Shown piece by piece: positions 15,754 through 26,195 of a stretch of DNA of 64,000 bases. Below the pieces are notes generated by a model. It ran no database searches. It was not told the origin of the DNA and was given only the letters and a program-made list of their open reading frames with translations. The stretch comes from Dehalogenimonas sp. THU2 (GTDB lineage Bacteria; Chloroflexota; Dehalococcoidia; Dehalococcoidales; Dehalococcoidaceae): assembly GCF_039749495.1 (NCBI RefSeq), contig NZ_JBDLLU010000008.1, forward strand, positions 1 through 64,000, read 5' to 3'. How positions within the stretch are numbered: position 1 is the first letter of the stretch; each line of letters opens with the position of its first letter. The position numbers were made by a program, and so were the translations under genes.

Positions 15754-17135
15754 GCCTGCGGCTGAAGCTTTTCTTCACCTATGCGCTGGTGGTGGTCGTT
15801 ACCTTGCTCATCGCCGCGCTGGGCAGCGCCGTGCTGGTTCGCCAGTACGCCGACAACCTGGCGCTGGAGCGGCTCGACGATGCCGCCCGGCCTATTTCGG
15901 TGCAGGTGACCGCACTGATACGGGGGAATGTCACCCTGCCGGAACTCATCCAGAACATGCAGGAACAGGCCGATGCTTCCGGTATGTATATCCTGTGGTC
16001 TGATACCTCCGGCGACTTGGTGCGCCAACTGACGCCGCAAGGCCGGGCGATATTACAGTTTCCCGAAGGCACATTGCCCCACGGCGTCCCGCAGGGAACT
16101 ACCGGACAACTGACCGACAGCACCGGGGGAGAGTATTTCTACTCGGCCTACCCGCTGGCCCGAGCGCCGGCCGGTCTGGCGCGGGCGCAGACGCTGATCC
16201 TGACGGTGCCCCGGCCTGAGGCTGCTGTGGCCTTGGCCGGGATTTTTCGCCCCTTCGCCTGGGCTGGTATCATCGCCCTTTTTGCCTCGTTGCTGCTGGC
16301 GCTCTGGCTGTCGCGTTCGGTTTATAAGCCCCTCGGCGATATCACCGCCGCCGCCGGGAAGATCGCCCTTGGGGAATATGCCCATCGCATCGATTCGAAA
16401 GAAACCGGTGAGATCGGCAAGCTGGCGAAAAGCTTCGACCGTATGGCGTCGGAGGTGGAGGCTTCACAGCTGAAGCTAAGGCATTTCGTCGCCGATGTCT
16501 CCCACGAACTGAAAAGCCCGCTGACCGCCATCCAGGGTTTTTCCCAGGCGCTCCTCGACGGCACCGCCGCCGATACGGCCACCCGTGACAAGGCCGCCAG
16601 GGTCATCAACGAAGAAGCCCGGCGCCTGCGCCGGCAGGTGGACGAACTGCTGGACCTGTCCCGCTTTCAATCCGGCCAGCTCAGGATGAGTTTCGAAAAT
16701 GTGGACCTGGCTGAGGTGCTGACCCATTCGGTCGAACTCTTCAGCCTGCCCGCCGCCGACAAATCGGTAGCGCTGAAGCTTGATGTCGCGTCAGGCCTGA
16801 CGGTACGGGGCGACGCCGACCGGCTGGAACAGGTCTTCAACAATCTGTTGGATAACGCCGTCAAGAATAGCCCTCAGTTCTCTACGGTCAGGGTTGCCGC
16901 ACATAAAAACGGCGCCCGTATCGAGGCCACGGTCACCGACGAGGGTCCCGGCATTCACCCAGACCAGTTGGAACGCGTCTTCGACCGTTTTTACCAGGTG
17001 ACCGGGGTGAGGACGGGGGTGGGGCTGGGGCTGGCCATCAGCCGCGAGATCGTGCTGGCCCACGGGGGCGGCATCGAGGCGCGGAGCGCGCCGGGGGCGG
17101 GGGTGGAGTTTGTGGTCATATTCCCGGCCGGATAA
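15750..17135 (+). CDS. Membrane sensor histidine kinase
   Basis: A 461-residue partner kinase of the preceding regulator. It has two membrane helices (about residues 8-30 and 165-190) with an extracytoplasmic sensor between them, a HAMP linker, then the phospho-His motif [20 protein letters not shown]-box [18 protein letters not shown]1 [11 protein letters not shown]-box FDRFYQV and G2 [13 protein letters not shown]. Start is GTG 15750. The signal sensed is unknown; the neighbouring repeat protein and ABC exporter are possible targets. Confidence 0.93.
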   Translation: MSLRLKLFFTYALVVVVTLLIAALGSAVLVRQYADNLALERLDDAARPISVQVTALIRGNVTLPELIQNMQEQADASGMYILWSDTSGDLVRQLTPQGRAILQFPEGTLPHGVPQGTTGQLTDSTGGEYFYSAYPLARAPAGLARAQTLILTVPRPEAAVALAGIFRPFAWAGIIALFASLLLALWLSRSVYKPLGDITAAAGKIALGEYAHRIDSKETGEIGKLAKSFDRMASEVEASQLKLRHFVADVSHELKSPLTAIQGFSQALLDGTAADTATRDKAARVINEEARRLRRQVDELLDLSRFQSGQLRMSFENVDLAEVLTHSVELFSLPAADKSVALKLDVASGLTVRGDADRLEQVFNNLLDNAVKNSPQFSTVRVAAHKNGARIEATVTDEGPGIHPDQLERVFDRFYQVTGVRTGVGLGLAISREIVLAHGGGIEARSAPGAGVEFVVIFPAG

Positions 17136-17145
17136 AAGACCCGGT

Positions 17146-18015
17146 TTACCCCGTTACATCCCGTTTACGGAACAGGTAGAAGGCGTAGGTTACGAACGCC
17201 ACGCTATAAATACTTAAGACGACGGTGGCGTGTGTCACACTGGGGAGCGCATCCGACTGGCCGAAACCCATCCCTCCACTGAAGCTTGCCGGTAGATCGG
17301 CCAGCGCGGTGATGGCGCTGACATTGGCGGCCAGCAGATAGTTGGGTATATCGGCCACCCAGCCTCCGGCCAGTCCCATCAGGCCGGTTATGATGGGTTC
17401 GAAGAAGAGCACGGCGATACCCAGGGCGATGCCCGGCATAGCCGAACGTCCGGCGATGGACAGTAAGAAAGCCATGAAGATGAAAGGTATCATCACAAAG
17501 AATGTACGCCAGAACTGCAGGAACTGGTCAAAGATGTAGTCGCCGGTGATGAAGCCGAAGTCGAAGGCATTGCCGCCGATGGCTGTGGTCAGGAGGCTCA
17601 TCAACATTCCGGTGAGCACGCCCACGACCATGCCGATGAGGACGAGGATGAGGACCGCGATGATCTTGGAGCCCAGCAGTTTGAACCGGCTTTCACTGGC
17701 GGTGACGGTGGTGCGGATGGTGCGCCAGTTGTATTCGCTGCCCATGGCGCTGGCCATCAGGATCACGGCCAGTATCGCGCCCAATGAGGATATCATGTTG
17801 AGGGCAAATGGCACGGCCACCGGCAGCCCCAGCACGGTCTGGATGTCGCCGCTACCCGGCCCCTGACCGCCCGGCCCGGCCGGCAGTTCGACGTTGGAAA
17901 CGGCGAACAGTATCAGGTACATGATCGCCATGATGCCTATTAGAACGAAAAGCAGGGTACGGGTCATGCCGCGCTTGCGCAGCTTGAACAACTCGGCGCC
18001 GATCAGCCTATTCAT
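17146..18015 (-). CDS. ABC-2 type transporter permease
   Basis: A 289-residue membrane protein with about six helices and the N-terminal IGAELFKLRKRGMTRTLLF start common in ABC-2 permeases. A GSEYNWRTIRTTVTASESR segment after the second helix is typical of drug or peptide exporter permeases. ATG 18015 has a strong GGAGG site that lies within the upstream ATPase gene, and the two frames overlap by 8 nt. Together with the ATPase it should form an efflux pump of unknown substrate. Confidence 0.87.
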   Translation of the reverse strand: MNRLIGAELFKLRKRGMTRTLLFVLIGIMAIMYLILFAVSNVELPAGPGGQGPGSGDIQTVLGLPVAVPFALNMISSLGAILAVILMASAMGSEYNWRTIRTTVTASESRFKLLGSKIIAVLILVLIGMVVGVLTGMLMSLLTTAIGGNAFDFGFITGDYIFDQFLQFWRTFFVMIPFIFMAFLLSIAGRSAMPGIALGIAVLFFEPIITGLMGLAGGWVADIPNYLLAANVSAITALADLPASFSGGMGFGQSDALPSVTHATVVLSIYSVAFVTYAFYLFRKRDVTG

Positions 18016-18958
18016 GGCCTTCACCTCCGGTAAGCTCCAGGAAGACGTCCTCAAGGCTGGCGACATGTTTGACCAGCTCCGATGCGAAGATATTATTTTG
18101 GGCCAGCGCCTGGTTCACCTGGGCGCCGCTGTCCGGGGGCGCATCCACCACCAGGTAACCGGCCTCGGCTCTAACCGATTTGACCCACGGCAGACTTTGC
18201 AACACTGCTGTCGCCCCCGCCGGATCGTCCACCCGGACATGCAGCACCTGGCCGTTGGACACCAGTTCGCGGACCGGTGCGGAGGTGAGCATCTCACCCT
18301 TCTTGATGATGGCCACCCGGTCGCATACCAGTTCCACCTCGTGCAGCAGGTGACTGCACAGGAAGATAGCGCGGTCCTCCTGGGCCAGCTCCGGGATGAG
18401 GTCGCGGATCTCCTTGGTGCCGGCCGGGTCCAGGCCGTTGGTCGGCTCGTCGAGGATGATGAGCTCCGGATCTCTGAGCAGCGCCGCGGCGATGCCGAGC
18501 CGCTGTTTCATGCCCATGGAGTACGTCTGGTACTTATCCTTGGCGCGGTCCAGCAGGTTGACCCGGTCCAGCACCTGGTTGATCTTGCCGTCGGCGATAC
18601 CGCCGATGCTTTTACCCAGGGCGATCAGGTTGTCGTGGCCGGAGAGGTAAGGGTAAAAAGACGGCTCCTCGATGATGGCTCCGACCCGCCGCAGGATCGC
18701 CCAGCGGTTTTCCTTGAGTTTCAGCCCGAAGATCTCGATGTCTCCGGCAGTGGGGGCGACCAGCCCCAGCAGCATGCCGACGGTGGTGCTCTTCCCGGCG
18801 CCGTTGGGCCCCAGGAAGCCGAACACTTCCCCGCGCCTGATCTCCAGGTTCATATTCTTGACCGCCGCCAGTGTGCCGAAATACTTGGTGAGGCCTGAGG
18901 TGCGCAAGATGACATCGCATGCTTCCGGATGGGGGTTGTAGCCGGGTGGTATGATCAT
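18008..18958 (-). CDS. ABC transporter ATP-binding protein (drug/peptide exporter type)
   Basis: A 316-residue ATPase with Walker A FLGPNGAGKSTTVGMLLGL, Q-loop region IIEEPSFYPYLSG, signature YSMGMKQRLGIAAALL, Walker B ELIILDEPTNGLDP and H-loop FLCSHLLHEVE, followed by the C-terminal accessory domain usual for the CcmA/DRA group. Its ATG overlaps the stop of the PadR gene (ATGA), giving a coupled operon of regulator, ATPase and permease. Confidence 0.93.
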   Translation of the reverse strand: MIIPPGYNPHPEACDVILRTSGLTKYFGTLAAVKNMNLEIRRGEVFGFLGPNGAGKSTTVGMLLGLVAPTAGDIEIFGLKLKENRWAILRRVGAIIEEPSFYPYLSGHDNLIALGKSIGGIADGKINQVLDRVNLLDRAKDKYQTYSMGMKQRLGIAAALLRDPELIILDEPTNGLDPAGTKEIRDLIPELAQEDRAIFLCSHLLHEVELVCDRVAIIKKGEMLTSAPVRELVSNGQVLHVRVDDPAGATAVLQSLPWVKSVRAEAGYLVVDAPPDSGAQVNQALAQNNIFASELVKHVASLEDVFLELTGGEGHE

Positions 18959-19494
18959 ATTCCCTTCCCTTCGATTATGGACTCGATATCCCGGGATGCC
19001 CTTTTGATCGTTTCACGTATCGCGGCTTTCTGTTCGGGATTGAGCCGATCGATCTTCCGGCCGAAGAGCTGGCGCAGATGCTGCAACTGTTCCACGGTGT
19101 CTTTCCATTCGGCCTGGTTGAAGTGACCTTTGTGCGCGGCGATATTGTTCAAACCGTCGATGATGTCGGAGTGTTTGGAAAGATATTCCAAGCCCTGCGC
19201 GGTGATGGTGTAGGTCTTTCGCCCGGTGTTTTCCACCGAGGTGACGTATCCCTGCTCCTGGAGCGTTTGCAGGATGGGATATACGCTGCCGGGGCTGGGT
19301 GTGTAGAAGCCATGGGAGCGTTCCTCCAACGCCCGGATGAGCTCGTAGCCATGCGCCGGTTTGTCCTTGAGCAGGTCGAGCAGAACGAACCTGAGGACGC
19401 CTTTTTCAAAGAACCGTTTGGCTCGCGCCGGCCCGAACGACGGCCAACGGGGCGACATGTGGCAACAGATGTGGAGCCTTTTGAACAACTTCAT
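18955..19494 (-). CDS. PadR-family transcriptional regulator of the ABC operon
   Basis: A 179-residue winged-helix repressor. The N-terminus carries a short HICCH cluster; the PadR core reads VLRFVLLDLLKDKPAHGYEL, then RALEERSHGFYTPSPGSVYP and YVTSVENTGRKTYTIT, followed by a helical dimerisation tail. Start ATG 19494 is chosen because a consensus promoter ends 7 nt before it, which implies a leaderless mRNA. Members of this family usually repress their own operon and are released by small hydrophobic or aromatic ligands. Confidence 0.88.
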   Translation of the reverse strand: MKLFKRLHICCHMSPRWPSFGPARAKRFFEKGVLRFVLLDLLKDKPAHGYELIRALEERSHGFYTPSPGSVYPILQTLQEQGYVTSVENTGRKTYTITAQGLEYLSKHSDIIDGLNNIAAHKGHFNQAEWKDTVEQLQHLRQLFGRKIDRLNPEQKAAIRETIKRASRDIESIIEGKGI

Positions 19495-19501
19495 GCGATA
19501 T

Positions 19502-19530
19502 ATCGTAACATATCGGAATACATCGGTCAA
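19502..19530 (-). promoter_or_regulatory. Leaderless promoter of the padR-ABC operon with overlapping dyad
   Basis: On the minus strand TTGACC (19525-19530), 17 nt, TACGAT (19502-19507), then 7 nt to the ATG at 19494. The -10 region lies within a run of CGATAT/ATATCG half sites, including the palindrome CGATATATCG, a plausible PadR operator. Confidence 0.75.
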
Positions 19531-19564
19531 TCGTCGGACTGTGCGCTTGCCGGGAGGGGGAGAG

Positions 19565-19595
19565 TACCAATACTACCAATTCAAATACTACCAAT
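19565..19595. repeat. Three TACCAAT direct repeats upstream of padR
   Basis: TACCAAT occurs at 19565-19571, 19574-19580 and 19589-19595 in the gap between padR and the dnaK terminator. It may be a binding site array or low-complexity sequence. Confidence 0.45.
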
Positions 19596-19650
19596 GTGGG
19601 ACGGCGGGACCGGGTTTGGTTAGGTGTGGGCTCACATGCGGTGATGAACT

Positions 19651-19681
19651 AAAAGGGAGGGGCTTTTTACCCCTCCCTTTT
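19651..19681 (-). terminator. Terminator after dnaK
   Basis: AAAAGGGAGGGG (19651-19662) pairs perfectly with CCCCTCCCTTTT (19670-19681). Read on the minus strand it ends in TTTT, 20 nt after the dnaK stop codon. The A-rich outer arm makes it potentially bidirectional. Confidence 0.88.
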
Positions 19682-19701
19682 AGATTCGATTCTATTTCGG
19701 G

Positions 19702-21615
<1,914 letters not shown>

Positions 21616-21649
21616 GATTGAGAATCCTCCTTAATAATTGCACTATTCG

Positions 21650-21678
21650 ATTATACTACCCAGAATTATCAGTACCAA
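21650..21678 (-). promoter_or_regulatory. Separate sigma70 promoter of dnaK
   Basis: On the minus strand TTGGTA (21673-21678), 17 nt, TATAAT (21650-21655). No CIRCE-like dyad is visible here, unlike upstream of hrcA. Confidence 0.75.
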
Positions 21679-21708
21679 GCCTTCAGCTTTCAGCCTTCAA
21701 CCAAACGA

Positions 21709-22224
21709 CTAGGATATATCTTCGCAGGACACCTTGACCTGTGCCTGCCTGAGTACCTTGTCTTTGAACATGTAACCGGCCATCAGTTCTTCAACGATGA
21801 TGCCTTCCTCACCGGCGCAGCGGAGCACCGCTTCATGGAGGCCGGGGTCGAAGTGTTCGCCCACAGTTTTCATGGGCGTCACGCCCTCCCTGGCTAGGAG
21901 TTGTCGGAACTTCTTTTCGATCAGCGCCATGCCCTGTACCCAGGACTCGCCGGCCAGATGCTCCGGAACCGCCGCCAGGGCGCGGGAATAATCATCCAGC
22001 ACCGGAAGTATGGCAAGGAAAGCCAGGCTCTTGCCCAGACCGACGGATTCCATTTTTTCCAGATCGGTGCGGCGTTTATAGTTAATGAAATCGGCTTGAG
22101 CGCGTTTGAAATTGTTGAGATTGTCCTCCGCCCGAGCCTTTTCCTGCTCCAGCGTCTTCTGAAGAGAATCGAAATCTTCCTGTAGCGCTTCGCCTCCATT
22201 CTGTTCCTGTTTATCCTGTACCAT
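21709..22224 (-). CDS. grpE: Nucleotide exchange factor GrpE
   Basis: A 171-residue co-chaperone that releases ADP from DnaK. The N-terminal half is a long coiled coil (EDFDSLQKTLEQEKARAEDN), the middle has NYKRRTDLEKME and LAILPVLDDYSRALAAVPEH, and the C-terminal beta-wing shows EHFDPGLHEAVLR and GYMFKDKVLRQAQVKV, the GrpE signature. It lies between hrcA and dnaK. A short CTTCAGCTTTCAGCCTTCAA stretch (about 21680-21702) separates it from the dnaK promoter. Confidence 0.95.
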   Translation of the reverse strand: MVQDKQEQNGGEALQEDFDSLQKTLEQEKARAEDNLNNFKRAQADFINYKRRTDLEKMESVGLGKSLAFLAILPVLDDYSRALAAVPEHLAGESWVQGMALIEKKFRQLLAREGVTPMKTVGEHFDPGLHEAVLRCAGEEGIIVEELMAGYMFKDKVLRQAQVKVSCEDIS

Positions 22225-22240
22225 CGATACCCCTTTTCAA

Positions 22241-22274
22241 AAATTCGAAACACGAATTACGAAACTCGAAACCA
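22241..22274. repeat. AT-rich degenerate intergenic repeat
   Basis: ATTCGAAACACGAATTACGA followed by AACTCGAAAC, a short iterated (A)CGAA pattern between grpE and hrcA. It resembles in style the low-complexity stretches elsewhere in the window. Confidence 0.5.
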
Positions 22275-22379
22275 GCTTCCAAGTAGCCGTATTCGCGATA
22301 TGGATACGGATCCCGGTACTCGAACTTCGGCTCTATTATAAATATACCGCTACCGGCGGTGCCGGGCCAAACGCTATTT

Positions 22380-23426
22380 TCAGGCTGCTTCATCGACCGT
22401 GGCGCCCGGTCCCCGCCCGTAGAGCTCCGCGACCAGGGCGCTCATCACCAGAGACAGGTAGCGCACCGCGGCGATGGTCTTCTCATAGTTCATGCGGGTG
22501 GGGCCGATGACCCCCAGCATGCCGTGGGCTTCGTCGGGGAGGCCATAGTTGCCCAGCACCACAGAGTAATCCCGGATGCTCTCTTCCCGGTTCTCCTGCC
22601 CGATGTAAACCTTGATCTCCTGGCCTTCGAACTCTTCCTCGCCCAGCATCCGGCCCAGGCGGCGCTTCTCCACTAGTTCCATGAGAGACTGGGCGCGCTG
22701 GCTTTTAACGAATTCCGGCTGCTCCAGCAGGTAGTTCAAACCCTCCAGGTAGGGCTCCTCGTTGCGTTGCTCGTCCTCGGTCTGAAGCATCTTGACGACA
22801 GCGTCGCGGACCTTTTTTTCGGTCTCATTCAGGACCTGACTGTTTTTCTCTATCTGCGACCGGGACTGGCCGTCGAATGCCTCATTCAGTTTGCCGGACA
22901 TGGAGTTCAGCTCGAATTGGCCTACCGGCGTCTCGAAGCTGATAAGCTGCTGCCGCACCCGGGCGCCACGCATGATCAGCACCGCCAGGGCTAGGCTTTC
23001 CTGTAATGTCACCAGTTCCAGGCGATGGAACCGGGCGCTGGTCTGCCGGGGTTGGGTAACTACGGCGACGTTGTGAGCCCGCTGGGATACCAGGCCCACG
23101 GCCAGGGAAAGCCAGTTCTCCATTTCCTTTTCCACCTGGTGGAAGAGGTGATTGATGAGGACCTGCTCCGTCACTGGCAGCCTGGCGTTCTTGATGCTTT
23201 CCACGTAGTAGCGGTAGCCCTTGTCCGAAGGGACACTGCCGGCGGAGTGGTGGGGCTTCAGGATATAGCCCTCTTCTTCCAGTCGGACCATCTCATTGCG
23301 AACCGTAGCGGAGCATACATCCAGTCCGCACTCGGCGATGACCGACGCCGATGATACCGGCGCGGCTCGCTCCACGTACTGGCGGATAATGCTTGAGAGT
23401 ATAATCTCAGTTCTTGGGCTGAGCAT
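22380..23426 (-). CDS. hrcA: Heat-inducible transcription repressor HrcA
   Basis: A 348-residue repressor that binds CIRCE operators and needs GroEL to stay active. The winged helix at the N-terminus reads VSSASVIAECGLDVCSATVR, then NEMVRLEEEGYILKPHHSAG and VPSDKGYRYYV, an HrcA hallmark. A GAF-like and insert domain follows, ending with GVIGPTRMNYEKTIAAVRYL. ATG 23426 is chosen because the upstream TTG lies inside the operator. Its own gene is preceded by a CIRCE-like dyad, so it is autoregulated together with grpE and perhaps dnaK. Confidence 0.95.
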   Translation of the reverse strand: MLSPRTEIILSSIIRQYVERAAPVSSASVIAECGLDVCSATVRNEMVRLEEEGYILKPHHSAGSVPSDKGYRYYVESIKNARLPVTEQVLINHLFHQVEKEMENWLSLAVGLVSQRAHNVAVVTQPRQTSARFHRLELVTLQESLALAVLIMRGARVRQQLISFETPVGQFELNSMSGKLNEAFDGQSRSQIEKNSQVLNETEKKVRDAVVKMLQTEDEQRNEEPYLEGLNYLLEQPEFVKSQRAQSLMELVEKRRLGRMLGEEEFEGQEIKVYIGQENREESIRDYSVVLGNYGLPDEAHGMLGVIGPTRMNYEKTIAAVRYLSLVMSALVAELYGRGPGATVDEAA

Positions 23427-23439
23427 CTTTTTACACCTG

Positions 23440-23466
23440 TTAGCAGTCAACTGGCTCGATTGCTAA
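23440..23466 (-). promoter_or_regulatory. CIRCE-like operator before hrcA
   Basis: TTAGCAGTC (23440-23448), 9 nt, GATTGCTAA (23458-23466). It matches the consensus TTAGCACTC-N9-GAGTGCTAA with one change in each arm, and the changes keep the symmetry. A partial half site TTAGCACTT lies at 23477-23485. Confidence 0.9.
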
Positions 23467-23473
23467 CAATCGT

Positions 23474-23503
23474 AATTTAGCACTTTTAAGGTGAATTTGT
23501 CAA
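23474..23503 (-). promoter_or_regulatory. Promoter of hrcA-grpE
   Basis: On the minus strand TTGACA (23498-23503) is followed after 17-18 nt by CTAAATT (23474-23480). The CIRCE dyad lies just downstream, where a bound repressor would block initiation. Confidence 0.65.
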
Positions 23504-23655
23504 GATGCCGGGATAAAACGGGGTCGTTTTACCGGCATGCCGAAGCTGCGGCGGGGCAGCAATCGCAGATGCGAAGTGGGGGGAGCTGAATCGGATGAAA
23601 GCGTCTCCAGATACCTGACGCTGGAGATCGATGCCGGAAACGGCATACTGCAGCT

Positions 23656-23684
23656 TTAACCCGTCGTGGCGGCCATGTTATAAT
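23656..23684 (+). promoter_or_regulatory. Leaderless promoter of the metallo-beta-lactamase-fold gene
   Basis: TTAACC (23656-23661), 17 nt, TATAAT (23679-23684), then only 6 nt (CGCGGC) before ATG 23691. There is no ribosome-binding site. Confidence 0.7.
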
Positions 23685-23690
23685 CGCGGC

Positions 23691-24323
23691 ATGGAAATTA
23701 AATATCTCGGCCATTCATGTTTTCGGATCAAAGGTAAGAACACGACCGTCATCACCGACCCGTACGCGCCGGAGCTGGGTCTGACGCTGGGCAAGCAGAC
23801 AGCCAACATCGTCACGGTGAGCCACCAGCATGCCGGTCACAATTTCGTCGAAGGCATCGGCGGGGCGCCGCGCGTGGTCACCAAGCCGGGAGAGTACGAG
23901 ATCGGCGACGCCATCATCATCGGGTTATCGACCTTTCACGACTCTGAGAAGGGCATGATCCGCGGCAAGAACGTCGTTTTCGTCATCGAGATGGACGAGC
24001 TGTCCATCTGCCACCTGGGTGACCTGGGAGTCACGCTCAAGGACGATGAGATCGAAGAACTGGGCAAGGTGGACATTCTCCTGGTACCGGTCGGCGATAT
24101 GAGCGCCCTGAACGCCACCGCAGCGGCGAGGCTGGTGCGCCAGATAGAACCGGGCATCGTCATCCCGATGCATTATAAGCTGCCGGACAGCACCCATGAG
24201 CTCGAGCCGGTGGAGCGTTTCCTGGCTGAAATGGGTTCCAGCCCGGTGATGCCGCAGGCGAAACTCAGCGTCACCCGCGCCAACCTGCCGCTGCCGACCC
24301 AGGTGGTGCTGCTGGAGGCTTAA
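23691..24323 (+). CDS. MBL-fold metal-dependent hydrolase, UlaG/UPF0173-like
   Basis: A 210-residue protein with the metallo-beta-lactamase fold. It begins MEIKYLGHSCFRIKG, has SHQHAGHN in place of the usual HxHxDH metal motif (the Asp is Gly), then CHLGDLG and IPMHYKLPDS. These features fit the UPF0173/UlaG-like hydrolases, whose natural substrates are mostly unknown. The altered metal motif may change or reduce metal binding. The start follows from a promoter ending 6 nt upstream. Confidence 0.82.
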   Translation: MEIKYLGHSCFRIKGKNTTVITDPYAPELGLTLGKQTANIVTVSHQHAGHNFVEGIGGAPRVVTKPGEYEIGDAIIIGLSTFHDSEKGMIRGKNVVFVIEMDELSICHLGDLGVTLKDDEIEELGKVDILLVPVGDMSALNATAAARLVRQIEPGIVIPMHYKLPDSTHELEPVERFLAEMGSSPVMPQAKLSVTRANLPLPTQVVLLEA

Positions 24324-24349
24324 CCCGGTACCTCGTCTCTTCGAGATTC

Positions 24350-24386
24350 AATAGACCCCTGCCATGCCGGGGATCTATTCTTTTTG
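24350..24386 (+). terminator. Terminator after the MBL-fold gene
   Basis: AATAGACCCC (24350-24359) pairs with GGGGATCTATT (24369-24379) with one bulge, followed by CTTTTT. Confidence 0.85.
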
Positions 24387-24433
24387 AAACCGTTCGTCGC
24401 AAGAGTAAGATGTGGACACCCGCGGCGATGATT

Positions 24434-25207
24434 TTAATCGTCGAGGTCAGCCGGTGGAGGAAGCCGCCGATGCCGGTGCCAAAGTACCCCCAATCCGATT
24501 ATGACCGCGGCGCCGGTGATCCAGCGCGCGGTGGGGATGCCGCCCAGTGTCCAGACCTCGATCTTGAAGCCTTCCAGAATGAAGCGCCCGACGCCGTAAT
24601 AAATGAAATACAGCAGCATTATATCGCCGTCCCTGAGGCGGTCGCGCCATTTACGCCCGATGATCATCAGGAGGGCAAAGCCGGTGATGTTCAATACGAA
24701 TTCGTAAAAGAACATCGGGTGGAAATGGGTAAACTCCTCAAATTCCGGCAGCCGGTTGGCCGGGTCGATGAAAATGCCCCACGGCAGGTCGGTGGGGTAG
24801 CCGTAGAGCTCCTGGTTGAAATAGTTGCCCCAGCGCCCGATACCCTGGGCCAGGATGAGACCGGGGGCCAGGATATCGAACCAGCGCAGGGCATTGATCT
24901 TTTTCCAATAGGTGTAGATGAGGACGCCGACGACACCGCCGGCGATAGCGCCGAAGATGCCCAGGCCGGCGCCGCCGATGATCTGCTCCGGGTTTTGAGA
25001 GTAGAAATCCCATTGGTCGATAACATGGTAAGCCCGCGCCCCGATGATGCCCAGCGGCAGGACGATGAGGGCCATATTGAAAAGATGCTCGGGGTTCTCA
25101 CTGCGGCGTTTGGCTTCGATATACGCAACGGCTACCCCCGCCGCCGCTCCCAGCGCCAGCATCAAGCCGTAAAGATGAACGGTCAGGGGACCGATTTCAA
25201 AAGACAT
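24434..25207 (-). CDS. lgt: Prolipoprotein diacylglyceryl transferase
   Basis: A 257-residue membrane enzyme that attaches diacylglycerol to the lipobox Cys of prolipoproteins. It has about seven helices, the IGARAYHVIDQW segment, the Lgt signature GRWGNYFNQELYG, and ARFILEGFK-like GRFILEGFKIE near the end. The ribosome site GGAG precedes ATG 25207. The neighbouring znuA encodes a lipoprotein that would need this enzyme. Confidence 0.95.
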   Translation of the reverse strand: MSFEIGPLTVHLYGLMLALGAAAGVAVAYIEAKRRSENPEHLFNMALIVLPLGIIGARAYHVIDQWDFYSQNPEQIIGGAGLGIFGAIAGGVVGVLIYTYWKKINALRWFDILAPGLILAQGIGRWGNYFNQELYGYPTDLPWGIFIDPANRLPEFEEFTHFHPMFFYEFVLNITGFALLMIIGRKWRDRLRDGDIMLLYFIYYGVGRFILEGFKIEVWTLGGIPTARWITGAAVIIGLGVLWHRHRRLPPPADLDD

Positions 25208-25259
25208 CCGGGCTCCGTCCCTATGATTTCGTGGCAGGGGCGACCCCTGCCGGTTTCTC

Positions 25260-26195
25260 TTATTCTAACGCCTCGGCGACCTTTTCGGCTAGATTTGACA
25301 TAAAGGTGAAGTAAGAACCGTCAGCCGGCAGAATGACCGGAGATAGTTCCACCACCCTGGCCCCGGTTTCCCGGGACACCGCCTGGACCAGGGCCGCCGA
25401 AGTTCCGGTCTCGGTGAAGATGGCTTTCACCTGATTCTCCCTGATTTGCGTGATGAGCGCGGCGAGGTCCGCCGCGGAAACTTCCGCCTGGGTGGAGAGG
25501 CTGGGGATGACAGCCCCGATCAACTGAAAACCGTAGCGCCGGGCAAAATAGCCCATGGAATCATGACCGGTCACCAGCTTGCGGCTGCCCGGCGCCACCT
25601 GGCTCATCTTCAAGGCGATATCGGAATGCAACGCATCCAGGCGGGACTCCAAATCACGGGCGCGACTATCGACATCGAGACCCAGTGTCGCCTTCATCTC
25701 AGCGGCCAGGGCGGTGACGACGCTCTTCATCGCCAGGGGATCGACCCAGAAATGGGGGTCGGGGGCACCGGCTTTCAGTTCGTGTTCTTCACCTTCTCCA
25801 CCGTTTTCGTGTTCGACGATCTCGCCCTCGCCGACATAACGGATGACGATATGGTCGGTGGCGGTAAAAAGTTTTACCCCGCGGCTCACGGCTGTTTCTA
25901 CCGCGGCTTCGATGCTTACTTCCAGGTCCAGCCCGTTCCAGACGATTAAGCCGGCCTTGTTAAGCCTCTCGATATCGCGGGCTGAAGGCTCCCAGTCGTG
26001 AGGATCGGCGCCATCAGGCATGAGCACGATGACCGGGACTTCATCGCCAGCCAGTTCTTTGACGATAGACCCAAGGATAGAATGGGTGACGACGATCGAT
26101 TTTTCATCGCCACCGTCCTTACCGCAGCCGCTCACCAGAGCCGAACCCAATATTATTACCAGCGCCAACGATGCGGGTAACAACCGGTTTTTCAT
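25260..26195 (-). CDS. znuA: Zinc ABC transporter substrate-binding lipoprotein ZnuA
   Basis: A 311-residue cluster-9 binding protein that captures Zn2+ outside the cell. It has a lipoprotein signal with lipobox VSGC (Cys at about residue 24), metal ligands in DPHDWEPSARD and PDPHFWVDP, the His/Glu-rich loop EHENGGEGEEHE typical of zinc rather than manganese binding, TGHDSMGYFARRYG and IFTETGTSA. ATG 26195 overlaps the zur stop (ATGA) and has an AAGGAAG site. Its permease and ATPase genes lie 4 kb away (29989-31636). Confidence 0.92.
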   Translation of the reverse strand: MKNRLLPASLALVIILGSALVSGCGKDGGDEKSIVVTHSILGSIVKELAGDEVPVIVLMPDGADPHDWEPSARDIERLNKAGLIVWNGLDLEVSIEAAVETAVSRGVKLFTATDHIVIRYVGEGEIVEHENGGEGEEHELKAGAPDPHFWVDPLAMKSVVTALAAEMKATLGLDVDSRARDLESRLDALHSDIALKMSQVAPGSRKLVTGHDSMGYFARRYGFQLIGAVIPSLSTQAEVSAADLAALITQIRENQVKAIFTETGTSAALVQAVSRETGARVVELSPVILPADGSYFTFMSNLAEKVAEALE

